A stretch of DNA of 64,000 nucleotides from Luteibacter sp. UNCMF331Sha3.1 (lineage in GTDB: Bacteria; Pseudomonadota; Gammaproteobacteria; Xanthomonadales; Rhodanobacteraceae): assembly GCF_900109915.1 (NCBI RefSeq), contig NZ_FOBU01000002.1:513170-577169 (forward strand). Reading direction: 5' to 3'. Under the pieces are notes generated by a model. The model saw only the letters and a program-made list of their open reading frames with translations. It was not told where the DNA came from and did no database searches. Positions within the stretch are counted from its first letter, which is position 1, and every line of letters starts with the position of its first letter. The translations under genes were made by a program, and so were the position numbers. Of the stretch, positions 55,181 through 64,000 are shown piece by piece.

Positions 55181-56150
55181 CGCGTACTCGCTCGATGATG
55201 GGGATGAGGGAACCGGTCGGTTCGGCGTGCCGCGTCGGATGCAGGCCGCGGCTGACGCGGATCAGTTCATCGCGCAGCCAGCGGTGCGCCGGCTGTTTGT
55301 CGAGACGGCTGTGCCATGCCATGGCCAGCGACATGTCGGGCATGTCGAAGGGGATCGCATACGTTTCGAGTCCCGGGCCGACGGCTTCCACCATGCTCTG
55401 TGGCAGCGTGCAGACGAGATCGGTCGCGATGAGCATCGGGCCGATGGAATCGCCGAGCGGCGCGGAGACGAGGACGTCGCGCGTGCGGCCGATCTCCTTG
55501 AGTCGTTCGTCCATCAGGCCCGTGGTGCGGCCCGATCCGGAAATCACGAGGTGCCCGAGCGCGCAGTATTCGTCGAGCGTGAGGGGCGCGGTGCCACGCG
55601 GATGTCCGATGCGCTGGAGCATCACGAATTCGTCGGCCATCAGCGGCCGCATTTTCAGCGATGGCGGGATCTGCTCGTTGGGTGCGAGCAGCACGTCGAT
55701 TTCACCGCTCTCGAACCCCGCCAGGACGTCGGAACCGTCGCAGCCGGTGCGGAACGCGACGCGGATATCGCGATTCTTCCATTCGTGCAGCGCGGCGACG
55801 AGGGGCAGGGCGAACGTGCCGATGGCGCTGAAGGAGCCGCCGATGCGGAACGTCGCCCCGTCGCGCGTGGGATCGAACGTGTCGCTCGGATCGCCGAGCG
55901 CGCCGAGCTGCGAGAGCGCGTCGCGCAAGGCCACGGCCATTTCCTCGGCTTTCGGCGTCGGCACCATGCCGCGCCCCGTCTCGGAGGGCACGAGGAGCGG
56001 GTCCTTGAACAGACGCCGCAGGCGCGCGAGCTGCGCCGACAGTGCCGGCTGACTGACGTGCAGCTTCGACGCAGCGCGTGTGACGTTGCGTTCTTCGAGC
56101 AGCATGTCGAGGGAGACCAGTAGGGGAAGGTCGCTCGGTTTCAGGTTCAT
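55167..56150 (-). CDS. LysR-family transcriptional regulator
   Basis: 327 residues from the ATG at 56150; a longer in-frame start at 56207 adds 19 residues unlike a LysR N-terminus. The winged helix-turn-helix (about 5-62) contains LDMLLEERNVTRAASKLHVS, QPALSAQLARLRRLFKDPLL and the family TPKAEE segment. A substrate-binding-like domain (about 90-300) follows. It is co-transcribed with tssA (14-bp overlap), so it may regulate the T6SS or its own unit. Its ligand is unknown. Its promoter must lie in the 254-bp gap upstream, where no other gene is seen. Confidence 0.92.
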   Translation of the reverse strand: MNLKPSDLPLLVSLDMLLEERNVTRAASKLHVSQPALSAQLARLRRLFKDPLLVPSETGRGMVPTPKAEEMAVALRDALSQLGALGDPSDTFDPTRDGATFRIGGSFSAIGTFALPLVAALHEWKNRDIRVAFRTGCDGSDVLAGFESGEIDVLLAPNEQIPPSLKMRPLMADEFVMLQRIGHPRGTAPLTLDEYCALGHLVISGSGRTTGLMDERLKEIGRTRDVLVSAPLGDSIGPMLIATDLVCTLPQSMVEAVGPGLETYAIPFDMPDMSLAMAWHSRLDKQPAHRWLRDELIRVSRGLHPTRHAEPTGSLIPIIERVRDGYH

Positions 56151-56404
56151 CGATGGCGGTGCGCCAGGCATCCGTGGGGACGGATGCAGGACGTACGGCG
56201 CGCGCACTTATTCCGTGTGCGTCGCACCGCGACGCTCTGGCAACAGGGATTCCGTGACGTGATCCGCAGTTTCGAGGATTGAGCGACGACGTTGGGGCAA
56301 CGTTGGGTCGCGCGGTGGCTTGCGGGTTGGACGTCTATTTGTGCACGAATATCCGGCAGCGTAATCACCCGAAAGAGTGATTATTGCTTTTCATGCACCG
56401 ATGT

Positions 56405-57613
56405 TCAGTCGTGACGACGACAGAAGCTCGCGAACAGTGCGGCCCAGCACGGCAGGGCGAAGAGGAGCCAGGGCATGTTCCGCTGCGGGAAGTCCGGCCA
56501 CAGGTGCAGAAGCAGGCCGATGACGCAGGCGGCGAAGGACATCGCGGCGACGCGCGGTGCGACGCGGCCCATCGGACGACCTGCGCGGCGCAGCTTCCAT
56601 ATGTCCGGGAGCAGCAGCAGGGCGAACGGCTGGTAGGCGAGCAGGTTGAAGTTGCCCCAGGCGGAACGATGCAGCGTCAGTGTCCACAGCCCGAGCATGA
56701 ACAGGCCGGCGACGCCTGCGAACACCGTGAACAGCGTGGCGGCGATCGCAAAGACGGTCCGCGCCCCGCGTTGCCGGGTGACCACGGGAAGGAGCAGCGG
56801 CACCGCGAGCACGAGGCCCGCGCCGAGCAGCGGCCAGCGCAGGTCCGGGGCCTGCTCGGGTGGCGGCGTGAGGCGGCTCGGCGAGATCGTCGTTTCGTCG
56901 GCCACGAGCGGGCGGGCCGTCGCGCCGTCCCCGACGCGCACGTCGCGTAGTTGCGCCTCGAGCGTCATGGGCAGGAACGCTTCCTTCCAGGCGGTCATCG
57001 GCTGGTCGGCGAACGGTCCGAGGCCGAGATCCATGCCCAGCATCAGCCAGGGCTGGTTGCTCATGAGACGGGCGGTCTGGTCGCGGTAGGTCATGCCGCC
57101 CGGCGCGTCGCGCCATTGGGCGCTCAGTGCGCCATCGAGGGCGTCGTCGAGCACGTCGCGCACGCGGGTCGTGCAGTTGTCGACGTAGTAATCGTAATGG
57201 TAGCCGGCGTTTTCCGGACGGATGTTCCAGAGAATGAAACGGCGCAGCTTTTCCTTCTGCGCATCGTCGAGCGCCAGGCGCTGGCGGCGAACGTAGCGAC
57301 CTTCGCCCGTGTAGAACGCGATATCGGACTCGGTGGTCTCGGCGTCCATGCGGTAGGCCATGATGCCGCGCGCGAAGTTGAGGAGGAAACCCTTCTGGTC
57401 GAAGTCGAACACACCGTAGTTGAACGCGATCGATTCGCCGCTGACGGTGTCCCGGATTTCGAGCGCGTCATGGCCGAAGCGCTCCCAGTAGATATCCCCG
57501 GGACCATAGGTCATCAGCGCCACCTCGAGATTCGCCGAGGGTGCGTCGACGACGCCGGCACGGGCCAGCGGCGCGAACATCAGGGCGGTCAGGAGGATGA
57601 GGGCAAGGCGCAT
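56405..57613 (-). CDS. DUF4105 / Lnb N-terminal periplasmic domain membrane protein
   Basis: 402 residues from the ATG at 57613. A signal peptide (MRLALILLTALMFAPLARA) precedes a periplasmic domain (about 22-245) with GDIYWERFGHDALEIRD (His48) and YYVDNCTTRVRDVL (Cys147), the NlpC/P60-like Cys-His pair of DUF4105. A C-terminal half with four or five hydrophobic segments follows. The family includes the N-terminal domain of Lnb, a lipoprotein N-acyltransferase described in Bacteroides. It lies directly downstream of corC, where many gammaproteobacteria have lnt. A lipoprotein-acylation role is therefore possible but unproven. Confidence 0.85.
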   Translation of the reverse strand: MRLALILLTALMFAPLARAGVVDAPSANLEVALMTYGPGDIYWERFGHDALEIRDTVSGESIAFNYGVFDFDQKGFLLNFARGIMAYRMDAETTESDIAFYTGEGRYVRRQRLALDDAQKEKLRRFILWNIRPENAGYHYDYYVDNCTTRVRDVLDDALDGALSAQWRDAPGGMTYRDQTARLMSNQPWLMLGMDLGLGPFADQPMTAWKEAFLPMTLEAQLRDVRVGDGATARPLVADETTISPSRLTPPPEQAPDLRWPLLGAGLVLAVPLLLPVVTRQRGARTVFAIAATLFTVFAGVAGLFMLGLWTLTLHRSAWGNFNLLAYQPFALLLLPDIWKLRRAGRPMGRVAPRVAAMSFAACVIGLLLHLWPDFPQRNMPWLLFALPCWAALFASFCRRHD

Positions 57614-57648
57614 CGATGATCCGGTAGTGTGCTCACAGAGCGAGATCC

Positions 57649-57717
57649 GGTGGGAGCCAGCCTGCTGGCGATGGGTGCTCGCGGCAAGCACCCATCGCCA
57701 GCAGGCTGGCTCCCACC
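57649..57717. repeat. REP doublet (REPIN-like perfect palindrome)
   Basis: Perfect 31-bp arms around the 7-nt loop CGCGGCA, with the outer REP unit GTGGGAGCCAGCCTGCTGG. It sits between corC and the DUF4105 gene, both on the minus strand, so it interrupts that transcript with a strong hairpin. The inner arm and loop match the palindrome at 28178, although the outer units differ. Confidence 0.9.
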
Positions 57718-57738
57718 AGAGCGGTTTCCGCGGAGGCG

Positions 57739-58587
57739 TCAGCCGCCGTTCGCCTGCATGACGTGGAACGCCTGCACGCGGCGGTCGTCGGCTTCCGTGA
57801 CGCGGAAGAGGAAGTTGCCGACGGCGATTTCTTCGCCCACGGCCGGCAGGTGCCCGAACTCGGAGGTGATCATGCCGCCCACGGTGTCGAATTCCTCGTC
57901 GGAGAAATGCGCACCGGCCACGTCGTTGAAATCCGCGATGGGCGTGAGCGCGCTGACGGAGAAGCCGCCGCCTTCGAGCGGCTGCACGAGCACGGGTTCT
58001 TCTTCGTCGTCGTGTTCGTCGTCGATGTCGCCGACGATCTGCTCGAGGACGTCTTCGATGGTGATCAGTCCGGCGACACCGCCGTACTCGTCGACCACCA
58101 GCGCCATGTGGTTGCGCGTGAGGCGGAACTCCGCCAGCAGCACGTTGAGGCGCATCGATTCGGGAATCAGCACCGCGGGACGGAGCAGGGCGCGCACGTC
58201 GCAGCCATCGCTCTGGCCGAAATACTTCAGCAGATCCTTCGCGAGAAGGATGCCCAGCACCTCGTCCTTGTCTTCGCCGTGCACGGGGAAGCGCGAATGG
58301 CCGGATTCGACCACGGCGGCGAGGATGTCGGGGAGCGGCGCGTCGGCGGGCAGACTGACGATCTGGGCGCGGGGCACCATGACGTCGTCGACGCTGAGCT
58401 CGGTGACCTTGATCGCACCCTCGACCATGGTCAGGGTGTCGTTCGAAAGCAGGCCGTTGGCCTGGGCGGTGCGCAGCTCCTCGATCAGTTCATCGCGGTT
58501 GCGCGGCTCGCCGGAAAACATGTGGCCCAGTCGGTCCCACCAGGATCGGTGAGCCGGGCCGTGGGTACTACCAGGGTCCTCGTTCAT
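57739..58587 (-). CDS. corC: CBS-domain protein CorC (HlyC/CorC family)
   Basis: 282 residues. The N-terminal linker RDELIEELRTAQANGLL leads to a pair of CBS domains (about 68-190: VMVPRAQIVSLPAD, GHSRFPVHGEDKDEVLGILL, MALVVDEYGGVAGLITIEDV) and a C-terminal CorC_HlyC domain (about 205-280, FDTVGGMITSEFGHLPAVGE). The soluble CorC type binds adenine nucleotide and is linked to Mg2+/Co2+ efflux and membrane integrity. It is in the conserved run miaB-phoH-ybeY-corC on the minus strand, 62 bp after ybeY. Confidence 0.93.
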   Translation of the reverse strand: MNEDPGSTHGPAHRSWWDRLGHMFSGEPRNRDELIEELRTAQANGLLSNDTLTMVEGAIKVTELSVDDVMVPRAQIVSLPADAPLPDILAAVVESGHSRFPVHGEDKDEVLGILLAKDLLKYFGQSDGCDVRALLRPAVLIPESMRLNVLLAEFRLTRNHMALVVDEYGGVAGLITIEDVLEQIVGDIDDEHDDEEEPVLVQPLEGGGFSVSALTPIADFNDVAGAHFSDEEFDTVGGMITSEFGHLPAVGEEIAVGNFLFRVTEADDRRVQAFHVMQANGG

Positions 58588-58649
58588 TACTCTTTGTGGT
58601 TCTGCCCGAGAGGGCGGAAGGGGCAGTCTACTGGAATTCCCGTGACGGT

Positions 58650-59114
58650 TCAGGGCACCAGGTAAGGATCCGGGATCCCGAGGCCCGCCAGCACCCGCGT
58701 CTCCAGAGCCTCCATCGTCTCGGCTTCGGCGTCGTCGATGTGGTCGTAACCCAGCAGGTGCAGGGTGCCGTGGACCGTGAGGTGGGCCCAGTGGTCGGCC
58801 GGCTTCTTGCCCTGCTCGGCGGCCTCGCGGGCCACGACGGGGGCGCAGATGACGAGGTCGCCGATCAGTGGCAGATCGACGCCTGGGGGCAGGTCGGCCG
58901 GAAACGACAGCACGTTGGTCGCGTAGTCGCGGCCGCGGTACTGGAGGTTCAGCGCCTGGCCTTCGTCGGTGTCGACGATGCGGATGGCCAGTTCGGAGGC
59001 CTTGCGCCGGCGGGCGCCCTTAAGCGCCGCCTCGACCCAACGGCGAAAGCTGGCCGACGCCGGCACGCCCTTGCGCGGCACGGCGTAGCCGACCGCGACC
59101 TCCACGTGACTCAT
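58650..59114 (-). CDS. ybeY: endoribonuclease / rRNA maturation factor YbeY
   Basis: 154 residues. YbeY is a zinc-dependent RNase that helps mature the 16S rRNA 3' end and 70S quality control. The metal-binding [11 protein letters not shown] motif is intact near residues 115-125. [12 protein letters not shown] and LGDLVIC-type ([11 protein letters not shown]) segments are also family hallmarks. The ATG at 59114 overlaps the phoH stop by 4 bp. Confidence 0.96.
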   Translation of the reverse strand: MSHVEVAVGYAVPRKGVPASASFRRWVEAALKGARRRKASELAIRIVDTDEGQALNLQYRGRDYATNVLSFPADLPPGVDLPLIGDLVICAPVVAREAAEQGKKPADHWAHLTVHGTLHLLGYDHIDDAEAETMEALETRVLAGLGIPDPYLVP

Positions 59115-60091
59115 CGCTCGTCGTCCTGCTTCTGCTCGAAGGCTTCGTACGCGCGGACGATCTTCGCCACGAGCGGATGACGCACGACGTCGCGCGAGGT
59201 GAAGAACGTGAAGCTGATGCCGTCGACGCCACGCAGCACCTCGATGGCATGGCGCAGGCCCGACCGGACGTTGCGCGGCAGGTCGACCTGCGAGACGTCG
59301 CCCGTGATCACGGCCACCGAACCGAAGCCGATGCGGGTCAGGAACATCTTCATCTGCTCGACGGTGGTGTTCTGCGCCTCGTCGAGGATGACGTAGGCGT
59401 CGTTGAGCGTGCGACCGCGCATGTAGGCGAGCGGGGCGATCTCGATCACGTTGCGCTCGAGCAGCTTGGACACCTTCTCGAACCCGATCATCTCGTAGAG
59501 CGCATCGTAGAGCGGGCGCAGGTACGGGTCGATCTTCTGGCTGAGGTCGCCGGGCAGGAAACCCAGTTTTTCGCCGGCTTCCACCGCGGGGCGCACCAGC
59601 AGCACGCGCTGCACGCGGTTGGCCTCCAGCGCCTCGACGGCACTGGCGACGGCGAGGTAGGTCTTGCCGGTGCCGGCCGGGCCGACGCCGAAATTGATGT
59701 CGTGCGTGGTGATCGCGTGCAGGTAGCGGGCCTGGTTCGGTCCGCGCCCCTTGATCACGCCGCGCTTCACCTTGATGACGACGTCCTGCGCCGACTCGGC
59801 GGCCTCCTCGTTCAGGGCGTCGATGCCCGACTCGGCGAGGCGCACGTTTATCGTCTGGCCGTTGAGTGTTTCGTGCTCGGTCGCGGCGTAGAGCGCGCGA
59901 AGCACCTGTTCGCCCGCCTTGGCCGACCCTTCGTCGCCGATGACGCGGAACAGGTTGCCGCGATGGTCGATCTCGATGCCGAGGCGCAGCTCGATCTGGC
60001 GGATGTGCTCGTCGAGCGGGCCGCAGAGATTGGCGAGGCGGTGGTTATCCTCGGGATCGAGGGCGAAATCGCGCTGGGACAGCTGGCTCAT
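59111..60091 (-). CDS. ybeZ: PhoH-like ATPase (YbeZ)
   Basis: 326 residues from the ATG at 60091; longer upstream frames lie in miaB. Walker [14 protein letters not shown] (about 134-146) and Walker [13 protein letters not shown] are intact, and [10 protein letters not shown] follows. YbeZ partners with YbeY in RNA metabolism and has predicted ATPase or helicase activity. It is in the order miaB-ybeZ-ybeY, 5 bp downstream of miaB and overlapping ybeY by 4 bp. Confidence 0.95.
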   Translation of the reverse strand: MSQLSQRDFALDPEDNHRLANLCGPLDEHIRQIELRLGIEIDHRGNLFRVIGDEGSAKAGEQVLRALYAATEHETLNGQTINVRLAESGIDALNEEAAESAQDVVIKVKRGVIKGRGPNQARYLHAITTHDINFGVGPAGTGKTYLAVASAVEALEANRVQRVLLVRPAVEAGEKLGFLPGDLSQKIDPYLRPLYDALYEMIGFEKVSKLLERNVIEIAPLAYMRGRTLNDAYVILDEAQNTTVEQMKMFLTRIGFGSVAVITGDVSQVDLPRNVRSGLRHAIEVLRGVDGISFTFFTSRDVVRHPLVAKIVRAYEAFEQKQDDER

Positions 60092-60096
60092 GGCGT

Positions 60097-61446
60097 TCAC
60101 GAAGCGAATGCGACCTCGCCGTCGAGGACCACGCGACCGCGCAGCGAGTTGCTCATGGCCTCGGTGATCGTCACGTCGATGAACTGGCCGATCATGCGGG
60201 CATGGCCGGGGAAATTGACATAGCGCATGTTCTCGGTGCGTCCCGTCATTTCGTTCGGGTTCTTGCGGCTGGGCTTCTCGACGAGCACGCGCTGCACGGT
60301 GCCGACCATGGCCTCGTTGATCCGGCGCGCGTTCTCGTTGATCGCGGCCTGGAGGCGCGACAGGCGCGCATGCTTGACGGCGTCGGGCGTGTCGTCGGGG
60401 AGATTGGCGGCCGGCGTGCCGGGGCGCGACGAGAAGATGAAGGAGAAGCTCTGGTCGAAGCCGATGTCGTCGATCAGTTTCATGGTCTTTTCGAAGTCGT
60501 CGTCGCTCTCGCCCGGAAAGCCCACGATGAAATCGGAGGAGATGCAGATGTCCGGGCGCGCGGCGCGCAGCTTGCGGATCTTCTGCTTGAACTCGATCGC
60601 GGTGTAACCGCGCTTCATGGCCGCGAGGATGCGGTCGGATCCCGCCTGCACGGGAAGATGAAGGTAGTTCGCCAGCTGCGGCACGTTGGCGTATGCCTCG
60701 ATCAGCGAATCGGAGAACTCGAGCGGATGCGACGTGGTGAAGCGGATGCGGCCGATGCCGTCGATCTGCGCGATGGCGTGGATCAGCACGGCCAGGTCGG
60801 CGATGTCGCCGTCGTGCATGGGGCCGCGGTACGCGTTGACGTTCTGGCCCAGCAGGTTGACCTCGCGGACGCCCTGCTCGGCGAGCTGCGCGACCTCGAC
60901 GATCACGTCGTCGAAGGGGCGGCTGATTTCCTCGCCACGGGTGTAGGGCACCACGCAATAGGAGCAGTACTTCGAGCAGCCTTCCATGATCGACACGAAC
61001 GCCGTCGGGCCTTCGGCGCGCGGCTCGGGCAGGCGGTCGAACTTTTCGATCTCGGGGAAGCTGATGTCCACCTGCGCCTTGCCGGTCGTGCGCTGGGCCT
61101 CGATCATGTCCGGGAGCCGGTGCAACGTCTGCGGTCCGAACACGAGGTCGACGTACGGCGCGCGCTTGAGGATGGCGTCGCCTTCCTGCGAGGCGACGCA
61201 GCCGCCGACGCCGATGAGCACGGGCTTGCCGTTGTTCTTGTGCGCCTTCCAGCGACCGAGCTGGCTGAAGACCTTTTCCTGCGCCTTCTCGCGGATGGAA
61301 CAGGTGTTGACCAGGATCACGTCGGCCTCGGCCTCGTCCTGGGTCAGTTCCAGCCCATGCGAGGCCAGCAGCACGTCGGCCATCTTGGCCGAGTCGTACT
61401 CGTTCATCTGGCAGCCGTGGGTCTTGATGAAAAGCTTGCCGCTCAT
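60097..61446 (-). CDS. miaB: tRNA methylthiotransferase MiaB
   Basis: 449 residues from the ATG at 61446, which gives the typical [20 protein letters not shown] start; a longer start at 61521 has no family support. MiaB adds the 2-methylthio group to N6-isopentenyl-A37 of tRNAs. The N-terminal MTTase domain has Cys in [15 protein letters not shown] and GGCVAS for the second cluster. The radical-SAM CxxxCxxC is visible in [21 protein letters not shown]-terminal TRAM domain follows. All cluster cysteines are present. Confidence 0.96.
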   Translation of the reverse strand: MSGKLFIKTHGCQMNEYDSAKMADVLLASHGLELTQDEAEADVILVNTCSIREKAQEKVFSQLGRWKAHKNNGKPVLIGVGGCVASQEGDAILKRAPYVDLVFGPQTLHRLPDMIEAQRTTGKAQVDISFPEIEKFDRLPEPRAEGPTAFVSIMEGCSKYCSYCVVPYTRGEEISRPFDDVIVEVAQLAEQGVREVNLLGQNVNAYRGPMHDGDIADLAVLIHAIAQIDGIGRIRFTTSHPLEFSDSLIEAYANVPQLANYLHLPVQAGSDRILAAMKRGYTAIEFKQKIRKLRAARPDICISSDFIVGFPGESDDDFEKTMKLIDDIGFDQSFSFIFSSRPGTPAANLPDDTPDAVKHARLSRLQAAINENARRINEAMVGTVQRVLVEKPSRKNPNEMTGRTENMRYVNFPGHARMIGQFIDVTITEAMSNSLRGRVVLDGEVAFAS

Positions 61447-61606
61447 GCGCCGGGGTACCGTCGTTTCAGGGTGGATTACCGAACCGCGCAGTTTACGCCG
61501 CCACCCGGCCCGTTGCCACATCGACGCCGTGGATCAATGACTTGCGTGAAGGTCGTCACGGTCCCGGCTCTTGGCTGGGGCAGGGCCTTCGGGCACACTC
61601 GCGCCC

Positions 61607-62743
61607 ATGGTCCACGACGCGACGCCAGGGGAAAGCGCCGGCCATGCCGCCCGCCGTTTTCCGAGTTTCCGCACGGTCCTGCGCAGGGCCGCGATGGCCT
61701 GTGCCCTGGTGTCCGGCCTGATGGCCGGTCCGGCGTTCGCCGGCGCCATGTACCGGTGCGTGGGCGCGACGGGTGAAACGGTGTTCTCCAGCGGCACCGC
61801 GGGATACAAGGACTGCAAGCGCATCGGCAGCACGGGTCCCTCGCGACCCGCCCGGACTGCCGCGTTGCCCGGCCCCTCGCCAGTGTTCGAGGACGTGCCT
61901 GGCAAGGCGTCGCTGGACGGCGTGATCGGCTCCGTGGTGCTCGCGCCGTCGACGGCCGCGTCGTTCGTCGGCGTGACCGGGGGTGTGGTCGGCGGTGCCG
62001 AGGGCGAGACGACGGAACCGCTGGCGCTGCCGCCGGTCGTCGCGCCCAAGGGCACCTGGGACTACCGGGAATCGGCAGGCGCCGACCTCGCGACGGCCGA
62101 AGCGCCGGCCGCGCCCAAGGGTTCGCGCGTTCTTCGCGGCGCGGTCTACCGGATCACACGGGCCGACGGCGGCGTCGAGTACACGAACATTCCGCCGGGC
62201 GGGGGCGCGAAGGGGCAGAGCGTCAAGATGCTCTTTACTTATATTGCGACCTGCGCCGCCTGCGACGTCCACTCGAAGATCGACTGGAGCAGCGTCGCGC
62301 TCAACGTCACATCGTTCGGCGATTCGATACGGGCCGCGAGCGCCGAGTATGGCGTGGACGAGGCGCTGCTCCGGGCCATCATCCACGCCGAGAGCGCGTT
62401 CAATCCGCGCGCCCTGTCCGTGGCCGGGGCGCAGGGCCTGATGCAGCTGATTCCAGGCACCGCCCGCGACATGGGTGTGCTCGACGCGTTCGATGTCGAT
62501 CAGAACATCCGCGGCGGCGCCCGCTACCTCGCACTGCAGTTGCGCAACTTCAGCGGGAACGAGCGTCTGGCGGCCGCGGCGTATAACGCCGGGCCCGGTG
62601 CGGTGCAGAAGTACAACGGTGTGCCGCCGTACGACGAGACGCAGGTGTACGTCGAGCGCGTGGGGACGCTGCGCAAGCGCTACGCCGAGACGCTGCGGCA
62701 AAGGCCGGCCACGGGCGTGCCGCTGGCGGCGCGCGGTTCCTGA
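61607..62743 (+). CDS. secreted lytic transglycosylase (SLT) with DUF4124-like N-terminal domain
   Basis: 378 residues from the ATG at 61607; a TTG at 61571 is possible. A hydrophobic export segment (about 30-57, AAMACALVSGLMAGPAFAGA) precedes a short DUF4124-like Cys-containing region (AMYRCVGATGETVFSSG...DCKR), a Pro/Ala/Gly-rich linker with a second such strand pair (GAVYRITRADGGVEYTNIPP), and a C-terminal SLT domain (about 245-365). The catalytic Glu is in IIHAESAFNP, followed by GAQGLMQLIPGTARDMGV and AAYNAGPGAVQKYNG. It cleaves peptidoglycan glycan strands, releasing 1,6-anhydro ends. It is divergent from miaB. Confidence 0.92.
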   Translation: MVHDATPGESAGHAARRFPSFRTVLRRAAMACALVSGLMAGPAFAGAMYRCVGATGETVFSSGTAGYKDCKRIGSTGPSRPARTAALPGPSPVFEDVPGKASLDGVIGSVVLAPSTAASFVGVTGGVVGGAEGETTEPLALPPVVAPKGTWDYRESAGADLATAEAPAAPKGSRVLRGAVYRITRADGGVEYTNIPPGGGAKGQSVKMLFTYIATCAACDVHSKIDWSSVALNVTSFGDSIRAASAEYGVDEALLRAIIHAESAFNPRALSVAGAQGLMQLIPGTARDMGVLDAFDVDQNIRGGARYLALQLRNFSGNERLAAAAYNAGPGAVQKYNGVPPYDETQVYVERVGTLRKRYAETLRQRPATGVPLAARGS

Positions 62744-62772
62744 CGAAGCGCATCGCCAATAGGTGCCGAGAC

Positions 62773-62797
62773 GGGTGGGAGCCAGCCTGCTGGCGAT
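62773..62797 (+). repeat. single REP unit
   Basis: One copy of GGGTGGGAGCCAGCCTGCTG (continuing GCGAT), the same unit that forms the doublets at 2103, 29387 and 57649, but with no inverted partner. It lies between the convergent transglycosylase and protease genes. Confidence 0.85.
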
Positions 62798-62830
62798 CCC
62801 GCGGCAGCGGGCACGGTGGCGACAGAAGCC

Positions 62831-64000
62831 TTACTTCAGCGGCTGCATTGGCGCGCTGGGCGGGCGCTGCGTCGGCGTGACCGTCGCCGTGAACGGCGCG
62901 CCGTAGCGCAGCCCCGAGATCTGCACCGGAACGCCCGGCTTCAGCGACGCCTCGTGGCGGCGCAGGTCCGACGTGTCCAGGATGTCTTCGCCCCCGAGCT
63001 TCAGCAGCACGTCGCGCTGCTGGATGCCGGCGAGCGCGGCGGGGCCACCCGGCGATAGTTCGTTCACCACGACGCCCCGCGCCGCCGACGGCAGGCCGCT
63101 GTCGGCCGAGACGGGCACCGCGCCGTAGTCGGCGCCGATCCAGCCGCGAACCACGTGGCCCGTCTTCACGATCTGGTCGAGCACGTCGCGGGCGCTCTGC
63201 GCGGGGATGGCGAAGCCGATGCCCTCGGCGCCGACGGCCTGGCCGATCAGCGAGGTGTTGATACCGACCAGCTCGCCGTGCGCGTTGACCAGCGCACCGC
63301 CCGAATTGCCGAAGTTGATCGCGGCGTCGGTCTGGATGAAGTTCTCGAGGCTCGACAGGTTGAGCTGTCGCCCGATCGCGCTGACGATGCCCATGGTGAC
63401 CGTCTGCCCGATACCGAACGGATTGCCGATCGCCAGCACCACGTCGCCCACGCGTGGGCGGGTCTCGGCGTCGGTCATGCGGATGGCGGGCAGGTTGCCC
63501 GCGTCGACCTTGAGCACCGCGAGGTCGGTCTCGTCGTCGGACCCGACCACGCGCGCCTTGGCGACGCGGCCGTCGTAGAGCAGCAGCTGGATGTCGTCGG
63601 CGTTGGCGATGACGTGGTTGTTGGTCAATACGTAACCATCGTCGCTGACGATCACGCCCGAACCGAGGTTCTGCTGGCGCCGCGTGCGGACGGGGCCGCT
63701 CGGCACGCTGAAGATGCGCTGCAGGACAGGATCGGAGTACAGCTCGCGAGGCTGCTCGGTGACCAGCTTGTTGGCGTAGATGTTGACCACGGACGGCGCG
63801 GCCTTGGTCACGGCATCGGCGTAGGAGGCGGGTGCGCCGCTCACCGCGGCGGCGGGTGCCGCGGCGTCGGTCTGGGCCGGCGTGACCGACAGGCGCTGGC
63901 GCAGGAACGCCCCGCTGCCCGGCCAGAACAGACCGACGATGAAGGCGACGGCAAGGCCGAGCACGACGAAACGAGCGATGAAGGCGAGCGTGCTGGCGGC
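62831..64000 (-). CDS. DegS/DegQ-type periplasmic serine protease with PDZ domain (5' end outside window)
   Basis: 389 residues are visible; the frame is open to base 64000, so the start lies outside. The internal GTG at 63964 is probably not the start, because LAFIARFVVLGLAVAFIVG reads as one continuous N-terminal membrane anchor, as in DegS. The trypsin-like domain has the complete triad: His in VLTNNHVIA, Asp in DETDLAVLK and Ser in NFGNSGGAL. One PDZ domain follows (about the last 110 residues, RGWIGADYG to the end). A single PDZ and anchor suggest DegS, which starts the RpoE envelope-stress cascade; a DegQ role is possible. Confidence 0.93.
   Translation of the reverse strand, partial: AASTLAFIARFVVLGLAVAFIVGLFWPGSGAFLRQRLSVTPAQTDAAAPAAAVSGAPASYADAVTKAAPSVVNIYANKLVTEQPRELYSDPVLQRIFSVPSGPVRTRRQQNLGSGVIVSDDGYVLTNNHVIANADDIQLLLYDGRVAKARVVGSDDETDLAVLKVDAGNLPAIRMTDAETRPRVGDVVLAIGNPFGIGQTVTMGIVSAIGRQLNLSSLENFIQTDAAINFGNSGGALVNAHGELVGINTSLIGQAVGAEGIGFAIPAQSARDVLDQIVKTGHVVRGWIGADYGAVPVSADSGLPSAARGVVVNELSPGGPAALAGIQQRDVLLKLGGEDILDTSDLRRHEASLKPGVPVQISGLRYGAPFTATVTPTQRPPSAPMQPLK

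Noticed and set aside
1-64000. tRNA, rRNA, riboswitch, integrase, insertion sequence or prophage genes
   Set aside because: None recognised on either strand apart from the REP repeats.

Overview
The window is a high-GC chromosomal segment from a gammaproteobacterium, most likely Xanthomonadales (Rhodanobacteraceae, Luteibacter/Dyella-like). This rests on the pilB-pilC-pilD-coaE block, the miaB-phoH-ybeY-corC block, and palindromic REP elements. It is inference from gene content and order; no 16S or tRNA gene is visible. Genes are tightly packed, with many 4-bp ATGA/GTGA overlaps, and nearly all look intact. Only the two edge genes are cut.

Layout. 1-2.1 kb: a c-di-GMP pair (degenerate HD-GYP, then GGDEF-EAL). 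2.2-6.9 kb, minus strand: type IV pilus assembly genes pilB, pilC, pilD, then coaE. 7.0-16.8 kb: a surface-glycan cluster with an MBOAT O-acyltransferase and SGNH partner, a polyprenyl-phosphate glycosyltransferase, two GT4 and two GT2 enzymes, an FkbM methyltransferase and a Wzx-like flippase. 16.8-18.8 kb: fcl and gmd (GDP-L-fucose). 18.9-24.2 kb: two tandem modules, each a type IV pilin followed by a large GT-C (TMTC-like) membrane protein with a TPR-like tail. Each pilin has a sigma-54-type promoter. 24.5-29.4 kb: a secreted S9 peptidase, a degenerate VirD4/TraG-like protein and corA.

29.65-56.15 kb: a type VI secretion cluster. On the plus strand are tssB, tssC, hcp, tssE, tssF, tssG, clpV, two accessory genes, vgrG, a small protein, an FHA gene, tssK, tssL with an OmpA-type tail, tssM, tagF, pppA, ppkA and a small membrane protein. 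tssA and a LysR regulator converge on it from the minus strand. No tssJ and no PAAR gene are visible. The FHA, PpkA, PppA and TagF genes form a threonine-phosphorylation switch, and TssL and PpkA share a DDATVV motif. The gene right after clpV encodes a 200-residue protein that matches the active-site pattern of ribosome-inactivating proteins (rRNA N-glycosylases). It is the strongest candidate here for an undescribed T6SS-linked toxin system.

56.4-64 kb: a DUF4105/Lnb-like membrane protein, corC, ybeY, phoH, miaB, a DUF4124-lytic transglycosylase and a DegS/DegQ-type protease running off the edge. Pseudomonas-like REP palindromes sit in intergenic gaps at 2.1, 28.2, 29.4, 57.7 and 62.8 kb.
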